A DNA stretch of 64,000 bases, taken from assembly GCA_036401395.1 (NCBI GenBank), contig DASWUZ010000123.1, positions 19,506 through 83,505 on the forward strand, given 5' to 3'. Below the pieces are notes generated by a model. It saw only the letters and a list, made by a program, of their open reading frames with translations. It made no database searches and had not been told where the DNA came from. The DNA comes from DASWUZ01 sp036401395. GTDB taxonomy: Bacteria > Acidobacteriota > Terriglobia > Terriglobales > Acidobacteriaceae. Each line of letters starts with the position of its first letter. Position 1 is the first letter of the stretch. Below, in pieces: positions 17,165-26,214 of this stretch. The position numbers and the translations under genes were made by a program.

Positions 17165-18202
17165 ATGCCAGACAACTACAAAATTGCGATCGTCGGAGCG
17201 ACATCACTCAGAGGCAAAGAGCTCGCCGAATCACTAGCCGAGTCGCCCTTCTCATCCGCCGACATCATTCTGCTCGACGACGAATCGCTTTCCGGACAGG
17301 TCGATACTTCAGGCGAGGAAGTGGCCTTCATTCAGAAGGTGGAGCCCACGTCGTTCGACCACATCGACTTCGCATTCTTCACCTCCAACGAAGCGACCAC
17401 CCGTCTCCACTGGCAGAGCGCCGTCCGCTCTGGAACCAGTGTCGTCGACCTCACTGCCGCTCTGGATACGGAACCAAAGGTCCTCGTGCGTGCGCCCTGG
17501 GTCGGCGAGGAAATGAACGGATCGACCCAGGACTTCCCCGATCTTCGCACGCCGGCAATCGTTCCCGCGCATCCAGCAGCCGTCGCGCTGGCACTGCTGC
17601 TTGCTCGGGTGAAAGATGCAGCCGCCATTCGCAGCGCCTGGGCTACGATTCTCGAGCCTGCCTCAGAGCACGGTCGCGCCGCGATGGACGAGCTTCATCA
17701 GCAAACCGTGACTCTGCTTTCCTTCCAGAATCTTCCGAGGGAAATCTACGATGCGCAGGTCGCGTTCAACCTTGTGCCCGTGCTCGGTGAGGCAGCAAAG
17801 ATCAACCTCGGAGCAACCGCCGATAGTATCCGCAAACATTACGCGCTGCTCTCCGGCGGACGCCTGCCCTCGGTTGGCATCCAGCTGATTCACGTGCCAG
17901 TGTTCCACGGTTACGGCATTTCGCTAGCCGTCGAGTTGGAACATGCCGCCACCCTTGAGCATCTCGAAGCGGCCCTGAGCGGCGACCACGTCGACATTAT
18001 GCTTGGCGACGCGGACGCGCCCAGCAATCTCAGCTCCGCCGGTCAGGGCGAAATTCTGGTCCGCATCCGCTCCGAAGACGGCGTGCAGTCGAAGCGGTTC
18101 TGGATTTGGGCCTCGATGGACAACCTGAAAATCGCCGCTGAAAACGCGGTAGCCTGCGCCCTTGAGCTACGCCGCCTTAGACCTCAGGGTACAGTTCAAT
18201 AG
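17165..18202 (+). CDS. Aspartate-semialdehyde dehydrogenase-like protein (Usg type), active site lost
   Basis: A 345-residue protein with the Asd/ArgC-type architecture: an N-terminal Rossmann segment (KIAIVGATSLRGKELAESLA) and a dimerisation half (QVAFNLVPVLGEAAKIN). The PNC motif holding the catalytic Cys is replaced by VPAHPAAVA (no Cys). The Arg and His of the RVPV...GH motif become HVPVFHGYG. This is the pattern of USG-1-like pseudo-dehydrogenases, so catalysis of the Asd reaction is unlikely. It follows pssA by 30 bases on the same strand and is probably in the same operon. Its job is unknown. Confidence 0.8.
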   Translation: MPDNYKIAIVGATSLRGKELAESLAESPFSSADIILLDDESLSGQVDTSGEEVAFIQKVEPTSFDHIDFAFFTSNEATTRLHWQSAVRSGTSVVDLTAALDTEPKVLVRAPWVGEEMNGSTQDFPDLRTPAIVPAHPAAVALALLLARVKDAAAIRSAWATILEPASEHGRAAMDELHQQTVTLLSFQNLPREIYDAQVAFNLVPVLGEAAKINLGATADSIRKHYALLSGGRLPSVGIQLIHVPVFHGYGISLAVELEHAATLEHLEAALSGDHVDIMLGDADAPSNLSSAGQGEILVRIRSEDGVQSKRFWIWASMDNLKIAAENAVACALELRRLRPQGTVQ

Positions 18203-18223
18203 ATACTCGCTCACTCCCCGGGC

Positions 18224-19459
18224 TTATGCGGAAACCTTACAGGATTCCAGCCAACGCCGATGCTGCCCTAGGATGAAGTTGTCGGTCATGCCTGCAATAT
18301 AATCTGCGACTACACGAATGACGCCTTCACCGTTGATCCTGGTCTCATACCCCGCTGGCAGCAGCGACGGATCAGCGATCCAAGCCCCGAATAAATCGCA
18401 AATCACCCGCCCGGCCTGTTCCCGGTCATGCGCCAGCTCTCCGCTGTCATAAAGCTGCCCATGGAGATAGCGCTTGGCCTGAAGCCGCAACGCCTCCATA
18501 GGTGGAGAAAACACCACCAGCCGATCCGGTGACCGGCGAACGCCTTCAAGATCAACCAAGCGAGCGGACTGTATGCGGCGATGCGTCTCTGCAATCAGAT
18601 CGCTTACCATTGCGTTCAACATCCGCTTAAGGGCCTCGTTGAACACCAGCTTGGCCGGAACCCCGCCATGCACCCGCTCCATCGGTACGTAAAATTGCTC
18701 AAGTAGCGGCACATGCTCGCGAATATCTTCGAGCGATAAAATTCCGGACTCCAGCCCATCGTCGAAATCAGCCGTTGTATAGGCAATCTCGTCCGCGACA
18801 TCGATTAACTGCGCCTCAAGCGGAGGCCGAAGGTCGAGAAAATAAGCGCCCAGCTCCGGGTGCTCCGTCGCAGGATAATCGCGGGAATGCTTTACGATGC
18901 CCTCTCGAACGGCCAGCGTCAGATTCAACCCTCTAAATGCCGCATATCGCTGCTCGAAATATTCAACGATTCGCAGCGCATGCAGGTTGTGATCGAATTT
19001 AAGTCCATGTGAGGCCAGTGCATCGTTTAGCGCATATTCACCCGAGTGCCCAAACGGTGGATGGCCGATATCATGCACCAGCGCCAGCGACTCCGCCAGG
19101 TCTTCGTTCAAGCCGAGCGCACTCGCAATGGTCCGGGCAATCTGCGCCACTTCCATGGTGTGAGTGAGGCGGCTTCTGAAGTGATCGGAGAAGCGGTCAG
19201 TAAACACTTGAGTCTTGCCAGCGAGCCGTCTAAAAGCCCGCGAATGAATGATTCGAGCGCGGTCCCTCTGGAAGGGCGACCGGTAAGGATGTTGAGGCTC
19301 GTCGTGCTCTCTGGAGACTAGTAGACCAGCATTAGCCACAGCAATCGCAGCAGGCAGCGTGAGAGCAGGAGCAATGACAGCGCCTGGGCAGGAATTAGGT
19401 ATACCGTCCGCCTCCTGGTCAGCACTCATTCTTACTAACTTGCTGTGACCAGCACTCAT
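18224..19459 (-). CDS. dGTPase-like HD-domain triphosphohydrolase
   Basis: A 411-residue member of the dGTPase-like family (Dgt type 2). After a 45-residue leader, the conserved blocks are YRSPFQRDRARI, HSRAFRRLAGKTQVF, RLTHTMEVAQIART (His100), the HD motif LVHDIGHPPFGHSGE (His129-Asp130) and VADEIAYTTADFDDG (second Asp). It hydrolyses dNTPs to deoxynucleosides and triphosphate. The start overlaps the stop of the upstream TPR gene by 4 bases (ATGA), so it is the second gene of that unit. It is convergent with the Asd-like gene, 21 bases apart. Confidence 0.9.
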   Translation of the reverse strand: MSAGHSKLVRMSADQEADGIPNSCPGAVIAPALTLPAAIAVANAGLLVSREHDEPQHPYRSPFQRDRARIIHSRAFRRLAGKTQVFTDRFSDHFRSRLTHTMEVAQIARTIASALGLNEDLAESLALVHDIGHPPFGHSGEYALNDALASHGLKFDHNLHALRIVEYFEQRYAAFRGLNLTLAVREGIVKHSRDYPATEHPELGAYFLDLRPPLEAQLIDVADEIAYTTADFDDGLESGILSLEDIREHVPLLEQFYVPMERVHGGVPAKLVFNEALKRMLNAMVSDLIAETHRRIQSARLVDLEGVRRSPDRLVVFSPPMEALRLQAKRYLHGQLYDSGELAHDREQAGRVICDLFGAWIADPSLLPAGYETRINGEGVIRVVADYIAGMTDNFILGQHRRWLESCKVSA

Positions 19460-21591
19460 TGCTGCTGTTTGTTGGTAGCCGTGCCCGATTCCTGCCGCGC
19501 GAGCTTGACCCGCGCAGTCTCAAGCTTCTTCTCGACCTTGCTGATGTCCGCGGGTTCGGCATCGGCAGCTACCGTGTGTGCATACTCCTGTAATGATAGC
19601 TCCCATTGCGCCGCAGCCAGCTTCAAGCGCCCCGTCTTCTCGTAGACCTCACCGAGATGATCGTGGACGGTAGGTTCGCTCGAATTCCGCTGCATCGCGC
19701 TGCGCAGGTTTGCCTCGGCTTTGTCGTACTGTCCCAGCTTGAAGTAAGCCCAACCCAGCGAGTCGAGATACGCATAATTCTGCGGCTCGATCTGTACCGC
19801 TTTTTGAATCAGCGATAATGCCTCGGGCAGCTTCTCACCGCGGTCCGCAAGCATATAGCCGAGATAGTTCAACGTCATGCTGTTGTTCGCGTCTACCGCG
19901 AGTATTTTGCGGAATTCACCCTCCGCTGCCTCATACTGCTTCTGCCGCTCGTAGAGCGCTCCCCGCACAAAGTGGATGTAGATCTGTTCTTCAGGCCTCG
20001 TAGAAAGCTTCTCGGCTCTGTCGATCTCTTCCTCAGCTTCCTTCCAGCGATGCAGACGTGTATAAATTTGAGCCAGTCCAAGCTCCGTCTCGCGGTCGTC
20101 CGCTTTGCCCTTGAGCAAAGACCTGGCAAGCGCGACCCCTTCATCCGCCTTACCTGTGTCGGCAAGCTGCCCCGCGAGCATCAGCTTCAGACTGTTGTCG
20201 TCAGGGATTTTCGCTACGGCCTCGCGGGACACGGCTGTAGCCTTGGCATAATCCTTTGCGTCACGATAGGTATCGACCATCCCCTGATAGCCACGATCGG
20301 CCTCCTCGCCGCCCAGCGCAATCATCTTCTGGTAAGCATCGATAGCCTGGGGTATCTTGTTCTCTTCGCGATACACAGTGGCAAGATGTTCCAGGAAGGT
20401 GGTACGGTTTGCCTTCTCTTCGTCGGAGTATTGTCCACTTGAGTGTTCCGAGCTGGTCACCAGCGTCAGCAATATCTGTTCTGCCTCGTCATAACGGCCC
20501 AGGGAGTCGTTAATCAGCGCCTCGTTGAAAGGAATCTCCAGCGAATCCTTGACCAGGGCCTTGGCTTTCTTCAACGTTGCCAAAGCCTCGTCATACTTTC
20601 CCTCGTGACTTTCAATCTCCGCAATGCGGATGTAGGCGGATGCATCTTCGGGATTCCCAGCGGCCACCTCTTGAAATGCCTTGAGCGCCTCGGAAAGCTG
20701 ATTGTCGCCCAAGAGCGCCTGGCCCAGCGCACGCTCCGCATCCAGGTTTTCGGGCTCAAGCTCGATTGCCTTGCGATAAGCGGCAATGGCCTTTTTCCTG
20801 TCCTTCATCTGCTCATACGTCGCGCCGAGAATAAACTCCGTCTTGGTCGTCTGATCGTCTTCAGGCAGCGCCTGAAGCAGGTCGACGGTACGCTGCAATT
20901 CGTTGTTTTCCCGGTAATGCTCCGCCAGGCTGAGTGCGACCTCCTCGGAATCCGGATCGATCTGCTGCGCCGCCTTGAACTGTTCCTCCGCATGGGGCGT
21001 GTCGTGCGCGACTGTGTAAAGCCGGCCCAGCAACAAACGGTTCTCTGTATTGTCAGGCTCAAGCGCAACGATCTGCATGTATTCCGAAATAGCCAGCTTC
21101 AACACCGGCTCCGACGGCACTCCGCTCTGCGAGTCGCTCAGCGAACGCAGGTAAATTCGCCCAAGGAGCTTATGCGCATCAAGGTTAGCAGGGTCCTTTT
21201 TTAGTAGCTCCTCGGCCGCTGCTATCGCTTCCTTCGCTCGACCGGTCTTGAAATAAAGCTCAGCCAGCCCATTGTTTAGAAACTTCGACGTGGGGTCCGA
21301 ATTCAGCGCGAGCTTGTACTCTTCGATGGCGCGAGTTGCGTAGTCAGCGCGCTCATAGGTGGTCGCCATTTCTTCGTAATCGTGAGCAAGCGCGTAATGG
21401 TAATAGGCCGTCGCCCGGTCCGGGACCTTCTGGGCGGCGGCGGGCGCCACAGCTGCGGAACTCGCCGGCTTGCTTCCGGACGGCATTTCTGTCTGTCCAT
21501 AAACAAGGCCGGGCAAGATCAGGGCCGGCAAGGATGCAAGCACGAATATACAAGTGCGGCTAAGAAAAATTGCGTGTGATTTTCGGGTCAT
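19456..21591 (-). CDS. Large secreted TPR-repeat protein
   Basis: I place the start at 21591, where MTRKSHAIFLSRTCIFVLAS opens a good signal peptide ending near VYGQ; the frame continues upstream to 21747 but that part is not signal-like. The mature protein (711 residues in all) is TPR from about residue 50 to 690, with repeats such as YYHYALAHDYEEMATTYERA and YLGYMLADRGEKLPEALSLI. The last repeats resemble the long soluble TPR proteins found beside pilus and exopolysaccharide genes. It lies downstream of the Tad arm on the same strand, so a TadD-like role is possible but unproven. It overlaps the dGTPase-like gene by 4 bases. Confidence 0.85.
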   Translation of the reverse strand: MTRKSHAIFLSRTCIFVLASLPALILPGLVYGQTEMPSGSKPASSAAVAPAAAQKVPDRATAYYHYALAHDYEEMATTYERADYATRAIEEYKLALNSDPTSKFLNNGLAELYFKTGRAKEAIAAAEELLKKDPANLDAHKLLGRIYLRSLSDSQSGVPSEPVLKLAISEYMQIVALEPDNTENRLLLGRLYTVAHDTPHAEEQFKAAQQIDPDSEEVALSLAEHYRENNELQRTVDLLQALPEDDQTTKTEFILGATYEQMKDRKKAIAAYRKAIELEPENLDAERALGQALLGDNQLSEALKAFQEVAAGNPEDASAYIRIAEIESHEGKYDEALATLKKAKALVKDSLEIPFNEALINDSLGRYDEAEQILLTLVTSSEHSSGQYSDEEKANRTTFLEHLATVYREENKIPQAIDAYQKMIALGGEEADRGYQGMVDTYRDAKDYAKATAVSREAVAKIPDDNSLKLMLAGQLADTGKADEGVALARSLLKGKADDRETELGLAQIYTRLHRWKEAEEEIDRAEKLSTRPEEQIYIHFVRGALYERQKQYEAAEGEFRKILAVDANNSMTLNYLGYMLADRGEKLPEALSLIQKAVQIEPQNYAYLDSLGWAYFKLGQYDKAEANLRSAMQRNSSEPTVHDHLGEVYEKTGRLKLAAAQWELSLQEYAHTVAADAEPADISKVEKKLETARVKLARQESGTATNKQQQ

Positions 21592-21822
21592 CTTTGTATG
21601 GAATCCAATAGAAAGGGTACTGCCAGTCGTCCCGGCCCATACGGCACCCATCGGACTTCTGCCTGCTCTGTTATTGAGACGATTGTAACCTTGAATAGGC
21701 TTCCTTACCTCACATGACCAAAGTCCGGTTTGGTGAGGCACCGTCACCCGCTCGACCTGGCCGCGCGTAGATAGTTTTTACCTGTCTTCGACGGACGCAA
21801 GGATTCCGTGCAAGGAAGCGGG
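21592..21822. other. Intergenic leader of the TPR-dGTPase unit
   Basis: About 230 bases between the membrane glycosyltransferase stop and the TPR start, both on the minus strand. I see no gene, no clear terminator and no convincing promoter hexamers. It presumably holds the promoter of the TPR gene. Confidence 0.4.
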
Positions 21823-23262
21823 CTAACGCCAGACGTGAGGTGCATGGACCGCACTGCTGCGACGCCGGCCCAGAAATCTCCACGCGGCCACCAGTGCATA
21901 AGCCGCAAGAACAGTAAGTATCGGGTCAACCAGCAGCCGAAATCTGAAGTCCGGATGAGTCACATAATATGGCAACGGGAACAGAAGTAACGGCAGCAGG
22001 AACAGCCAGGCCAGCTGTCGTTTCCTCTTGAAAAGAAGCAGCAATCCAACCATCCCGAGGCAAGAGACACCGGCCGCATGTAGCGTAACCAGCCCCGAGT
22101 TACTCACCCCGCCCTGAGCCCACCCCAGCCAAAACGCCGGGATCCGCCAGGCGGTCCTCCGCAAAAACTCTAACGGGTACCTGCGAATGCTGGCCTTGCC
22201 GCGCTCCGCCCGGTCGCGCATGTAAGCGACCTCGCCCATTGCGGCATACTCGCCGTACTGTACCTTGCTAAGCATCGGATGCAGCGTCTCGACAAACCGC
22301 CCGGTCCCGCCGTGCTGATTCCCGTTCCACAATTCATACCCAAGGTTGCTGCGAAACGGTATGAAGGCGTGCATCACACGCAGGTTCCGCACAGGCCAGG
22401 GAAGGAAGACCGCGAGCATGATTGCCAATGCTGCAAGCGGCGCATAACGCGGGCAGCGGGGGCTAAGCAACGCCGCACACCTGCCGCGGCGCACAAAAAT
22501 GTGCCAGCCTCCGGTCACAGCCCAACCAAGTATTGCAAACAAAGCCACAAAAAGTGACGGGTTGATTAACATCGTTAGCCCAGAGGCCAGCCCCGCCCCG
22601 CACCACAACAACAGGGACGGACGCCGCGCCAAACGCAATGCCATGGCTACCATTGCGGTCAGCAGCATGGTCGAAGCACTCGTGTCCCAGAAGATGATTG
22701 GCATCCATACCAGCGCCGGCGAGAGTGCCCAGCCGAACCCGGCTAAGTTCGCAACTCTCACCCCCAGTGAGACTCGGGCGATATGAACAATCATGGCTAC
22801 CGTCGCCACGCTGAAGGCCACATGCAGCAGCAGGATTGCCACAGTGGATTGCTGTGTAAGTATTCCGAAGAAGCGAAAGATGACCGAGATTACAAACGGG
22901 TACCCCGGCGCGATGAACGCCGTCGGCCCCGTCGAGCCGCCGAAGGGTGAATTGAACGGCTGGCCCAGCGCCAGCAAGCGCCCGAGAATTCCCAACTCCA
23001 TCCCCTTGGTAAACAGCCAGCCGCGCGGGTAGTGCGAAAGCACGTAATACACCACCGCAAGGCGAGGAAGCAGAGCGACAATCAGAATTGTTTTGAAATG
23101 GAGTTGGGGAAGTCTTATGGGGACCCGCTCGGCATTCCGCGGGAAGGGCACGATGGCCAAAGCAGCAGCGTGCCCCAGCACCAAGGATTGGTCGCGGCCG
23201 GCAGTCTGTTCCGTCGTCGGCATGACCGACGGCGCGCCCGGAATAACTACTGACTTAATCAT
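21823..23262 (-). CDS. Multi-pass membrane glycosyltransferase, ArnT/PMT-like (GT-C fold)
   Basis: A 479-residue protein with about ten membrane helices. The first periplasmic loop after helix 1 reads KGMELGILGRLLALGQPFNS and then FIAPGYPFVISVIFRFFG, the pattern of GT-C enzymes that use polyprenyl-linked sugars (an acidic residue early in loop 1, then a Pro-Gly-Tyr-Pro motif at the start of the next helix). A second soluble stretch (about 300-365, RSNLGYELWNGNQHGGTG) precedes the last helices. Acceptor and sugar are unknown; a lipid or protein glycan of the envelope is likely. It starts 45 bases after the DUF192 gene. Confidence 0.75.
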   Translation of the reverse strand: MIKSVVIPGAPSVMPTTEQTAGRDQSLVLGHAAALAIVPFPRNAERVPIRLPQLHFKTILIVALLPRLAVVYYVLSHYPRGWLFTKGMELGILGRLLALGQPFNSPFGGSTGPTAFIAPGYPFVISVIFRFFGILTQQSTVAILLLHVAFSVATVAMIVHIARVSLGVRVANLAGFGWALSPALVWMPIIFWDTSASTMLLTAMVAMALRLARRPSLLLWCGAGLASGLTMLINPSLFVALFAILGWAVTGGWHIFVRRGRCAALLSPRCPRYAPLAALAIMLAVFLPWPVRNLRVMHAFIPFRSNLGYELWNGNQHGGTGRFVETLHPMLSKVQYGEYAAMGEVAYMRDRAERGKASIRRYPLEFLRRTAWRIPAFWLGWAQGGVSNSGLVTLHAAGVSCLGMVGLLLLFKRKRQLAWLFLLPLLLFPLPYYVTHPDFRFRLLVDPILTVLAAYALVAAWRFLGRRRSSAVHAPHVWR

Positions 23263-23307
23263 GAGTTACTAGCTGGGCATGGCAACTTAGGAACCGTAAG
23301 GGGTGAG

Positions 23308-23676
23308 TTAGACGGACGAAGCAAGAAAGTCGACCTCCAGGCAGTCGCCCACCTGGAGGCCGGTAGCGGCAATCTGCCCCGCAGTCAGTTCCAATACAGA
23401 CCTGATCGCGAAACTCACAGCCGTAAGACGATACGGGACGAGATCAGGCCAGACTCTGACCACACGCATCCCCGCATCAAGACCGACAACATCAATTGGG
23501 AAGCGCATCCCAACGGTATGTACTCCTGAAGATGGGCGAATCAGCAGACCGCTTCCAGCCTCGATACCGCCCCTGCCCAATAGCCCCAAAGCACGGGTCA
23601 GAGAGGTCTCCGCCAATAGAATCCTATCCCCAACCAGATTCGACCGGGTCAGGTTCCTGATCGCAACCTGGCGCAT
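23308..23676 (-). CDS. DUF192 family protein
   Basis: A 122-residue DUF192 domain: SLTRALGLLGRGGIEAGSGL, then HTVGMRFPIDVVGLD, and the C-terminal LELTAGQIAATGLQVGD are the conserved blocks of the family. Many homologues are secreted; this one has no signal peptide. The family's function is unknown, although it recurs next to Tad pilus genes. Here it lies downstream of tadC on the same strand, 13 bases after a 31-residue microprotein gene. Confidence 0.85.
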   Translation of the reverse strand: MRQVAIRNLTRSNLVGDRILLAETSLTRALGLLGRGGIEAGSGLLIRPSSGVHTVGMRFPIDVVGLDAGMRVVRVWPDLVPYRLTAVSFAIRSVLELTAGQIAATGLQVGDCLEVDFLASSV

Positions 23677-23689
23677 GAAGACGGAAGAA

Positions 23690-23785
23690 CTAGGCCGTCT
23701 TGCTTTTCCTGCGGTAAATTAAAACGCCAACAACTACTACGGCCAGAACGGCGGCGACGATGCGAATGAGCGATGCTGTATCCAT
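23690..23785 (-). CDS. 31-residue single-pass membrane microprotein
   Basis: This short frame begins at an ATG at 23785 with a strong AGGAG nine bases before it, and ends in TAG. The peptide starts MDTASLIRIVAAVLAVVV, continues as a hydrophobic helix of about 20 residues, and ends with the basic tail YRRKSKTA. That is the profile of a small inner-membrane protein with its C-terminus inside the cell. It lies 13 bases before the DUF192 start on the same strand, so the two are probably cotranscribed. It is too short for standard gene calling. Confidence 0.65.
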   Translation of the reverse strand: MDTASLIRIVAAVLAVVVVGVLIYRRKSKTA

Positions 23786-24020
23786 GAGTAAAATTCTCCT
23801 TGTGCTGATTTGACTGACTAAACTCGGGTAACCCAATTTTGTCTCCAGGCGCATACAGTTAGCGATGGAGATGAAACATCCTCAACACAGTTACTCTATC
23901 GGCGGCGACGGCCACTGCCTTGATATAGAAACTCCCCGCAGCAAGGCGGACGGGAATAATTCGTGTGCAAGTCCCAAAACGATAACCGGTCCAAATGTCT
24001 TTTACTCTCGTGAAGGTAAT

Positions 24021-24168
24021 TCAGTTTCGAGGCCATAAGTCCGCCAGGGAAAGGCCAATCAGCACCGGCGCGAGGGCCAGCATAAGGAGCAGGCTAGTCA
24101 TGGCTGGCCCACTTCGCCTGGGCACTAAAAAACTTTTCCGGGTTTGTAGCCTTGAAGCACTCTGGCAT
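24021..24168 (-). CDS. Two possible overlapping microproteins downstream of tadC (tentative)
   Basis: Two tiny frames overlap by 8 bases. The first (24168 to 24094, 24 residues, MPECFKATNPEKFFSAQAKW) has a G-rich AGGGGGACCA just before its ATG. The second (24101 to 24021, 26 residues, MTSLLLMLALAPVLIGLSLA) is strongly hydrophobic and would be a membrane peptide. The overlap and hydrophobicity are suggestive, but no homologue is recognised and chance is not excluded. The remainder of 23786-24341 shows no gene. Confidence 0.25.
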
Positions 24169-24289
24169 TGGTCCCCCTCGTGCAGCATTAAACTTCCCGA
24201 CCCAAATACCCGGCCCGGCCGAACACCCGGCTTCGGCCCAACACGACGCTCCGGCACTTATAGCCCGCCCCGGTATCCTCACATCGAGC

Positions 24290-24326
24290 GGCCGGATCCG
24301 GCCAACTGTCGAACTGTCAGACTGTC
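24290..24326. repeat. 14-base palindrome plus three tandem octamers after tadC
   Basis: GGCCGGATCCGGCC (24290-24303) is a perfect palindrome. It runs directly into three near-identical octamers, CAACTGTC, GAACTGTC and AGACTGTC (24303-24326). The array lies 16 bases beyond the tadC stop on the minus strand. It could be a transcript-end structure or a protein-binding site; there is no T-run. Confidence 0.5.
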
Positions 24327-24341
24327 ATCAATCTGCCCGGC

Positions 24342-25244
24342 TCACTTGCCCAGCGTCTGTAGCAGAGAGCCGATGCTCAGCACCGCCGGCGCCAGCAGCA
24401 CTATGAAAATGCAGGGAAAGATAAACAGCACCAGCGGAAAAAGAATCTTGATCTTGGTCTTCGCCGCTGCCTCCTCGGCAAGCTGGCGCCGTCGCATACG
24501 CATATCTTCGGCAAAACGGCTCAAAGCACGAATGATTGGGGTACCGAATCTGTCGGTCTGGATCAGCATGGTCACGAAGGAAGTGAATTCCTCGATCTTG
24601 GTGCGGTCGGCCATGCTCTGCCACGCCTCGATCCGGCCCTTGCCGGCGCGCTGCTCAAAGTTGATCTGCGAAAACTCCTCGTTGATCTCCTTGTGCGACA
24701 GGCTCAGTTCATGGCCCACCCGCTGCAGCGCCTGATCCAGACCGAGACCCGCATCGACGCAGATCACCATCAAGTCAAGCGCGTCGGGAATGCTGCGCCT
24801 GATCTTTTCCCCGCGCGCCTTGATCTTGCGCCGCAGCCAGAAATCGGGCAGCAGGTAGCCCACCGCGCCCAGCGCCAGCACCCAGAAAAAGCTGATGCTC
24901 GCCAGGAAACTTCCCGCAATCACCCCCAGCAGGGGGCAAACAAAGCGGGCCAGCACGTAAAGGTCGTGCGTCCTCCGGCCGCGCAGGCCGGCACTCACCA
25001 GGCGCTGCTCCACTTCCTTGTTCTCGCCAAGGCCTGCGCCCACCCTGACCCGTTGCGCCAGTGACAGCGCGGCCTCGCGAAACGCCTCCCGCGGCCCGAT
25101 TTTTCGGGCATCGACGCGCGTCCCCTCGACCAGGCTGACCATGCGCCGCTCGGCCAGCGATGGCCTCAGCAGTATCGGTGCCGCCAGCAGCGCCAGCACC
25201 AGAAAAACGGAGACCCCGAACCCAACCAGCAGCACTCCGCTCAT
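24342..25244 (-). CDS. tadC: Tad pilus inner-membrane platform protein TadC
   Basis: A 300-residue type II secretion F-domain protein. Membrane segments lie at about 3-26, 95-135 (two) and 270-295. The conserved F domain contains RRSIPDALDLMVICVDAGLG, EINEEFSQI and a FVTMLIQTDRFGTPI stretch, as in TadC. With TadB it forms the platform through which the ATPase drives pilin assembly. The start overlaps the tadB stop by 4 bases, as in many tad loci. It is the last pilus gene of the minus-strand arm. Confidence 0.9.
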   Translation of the reverse strand: MSGVLLVGFGVSVFLVLALLAAPILLRPSLAERRMVSLVEGTRVDARKIGPREAFREAALSLAQRVRVGAGLGENKEVEQRLVSAGLRGRRTHDLYVLARFVCPLLGVIAGSFLASISFFWVLALGAVGYLLPDFWLRRKIKARGEKIRRSIPDALDLMVICVDAGLGLDQALQRVGHELSLSHKEINEEFSQINFEQRAGKGRIEAWQSMADRTKIEEFTSFVTMLIQTDRFGTPIIRALSRFAEDMRMRRRQLAEEAAAKTKIKILFPLVLFIFPCIFIVLLAPAVLSIGSLLQTLGK

Positions 25245-26206
25245 ACTTCGATCCCGTTCACGATCTTGCGAATCGCCAGGCTGCCTACCACCATCAGGCC
25301 GATTCCGATGTAGAGCAGCTTCTGGCCCGCGGGGGTCGAAAACAGTACGTGCGAATAGCCGGGATCGACCAGGTTGATCATCACCATCATCACGATCGGC
25401 AGCGCGCTCAATATCCAGCCCGTGAGCCTTCCCTGCGCCGTCTGTACCTGAATCTCGCCATGAATGCGCAGCCGCTCGCGGATCACGAACACCGTGCGGT
25501 CGAGGATCTCGGCCAGGTTGCCGCCGGTGTCCTTCTGCACCAGGATCGCAGTCACCAGCACCCGCAGGTCCTGGGACGGCACCCGCTCCAGCAGCTGCAT
25601 GAGCGCCTCGCGGATCGGGAGACCGAAATTCTGCTGCTTGAACACTTCGGCGAACTCGGACCGGGCGGGCTCGACCGCTTGCGCCGCCATCATCTCGATC
25701 GACGAGACCATGGAATGGCCTGCCCTGAGCGCACGGGCCATCATGTCAATGGCGTCCGGCAGCGCGGCGTTAAACTGCTTTACCCGGCGCGCCCGCTTGA
25801 ACGAAAAATAGCCAAAAGGCACATAGCCGGCAATGCTCGCAGCCAGCAGCTCGACCGGCAGCACCGGCGCAAATACCACGGCGATAAAGTAGCCGAACGC
25901 GCCCAGTCCCGCTGCAAACAGCAGCAGCCCGGTCAGGGAGATAGAACTCTGCGCCTGGCGCAACGAAATCTCCAGCTTGCGAAAGATGTCGTATCTCGTC
26001 AGCAGGCTTTCAAAGCCGCTGCTCTGCTTGCCCTGCTTCTTCCAAAGCTCCGCGATATCGCTGCCGGTCGTGACCGCCCCCGGCGTCACCTTGATGACGG
26101 AAAGGCGCTCTTCGAGGCTCTTCTCCTCGTCCGTGGCGCGGGTAGCGATCGCGATCACGGCAAAGGTGAGCAACATGATTCCAAGGAATACGAGCACCAA
26201 AATCAT
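25241..26206 (-). CDS. tadB: Tad pilus inner-membrane platform protein TadB
   Basis: A 321-residue F-domain protein. I chose the ATG at 26206 because it opens a first membrane helix (MILVLVFLGIMLLTFAVIAI); the frame upstream lies inside cpaF. Two further helices are at about 92-135 and two near the C-terminus. Family motifs include ALPDAIDMMARALRAGHSM, AMALEALLQLLERV-like (PIREALMQLLERVPSQD) and ILVQKDTGGNLAEIL. It starts 8 bases after the cpaF stop and overlaps tadC by 4 bases. Confidence 0.9.
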   Translation of the reverse strand: MILVLVFLGIMLLTFAVIAIATRATDEEKSLEERLSVIKVTPGAVTTGSDIAELWKKQGKQSSGFESLLTRYDIFRKLEISLRQAQSSISLTGLLLFAAGLGAFGYFIAVVFAPVLPVELLAASIAGYVPFGYFSFKRARRVKQFNAALPDAIDMMARALRAGHSMVSSIEMMAAQAVEPARSEFAEVFKQQNFGLPIREALMQLLERVPSQDLRVLVTAILVQKDTGGNLAEILDRTVFVIRERLRIHGEIQVQTAQGRLTGWILSALPIVMMVMINLVDPGYSHVLFSTPAGQKLLYIGIGLMVVGSLAIRKIVNGIEV

Positions 26207-26214
26207 GACCCGCC

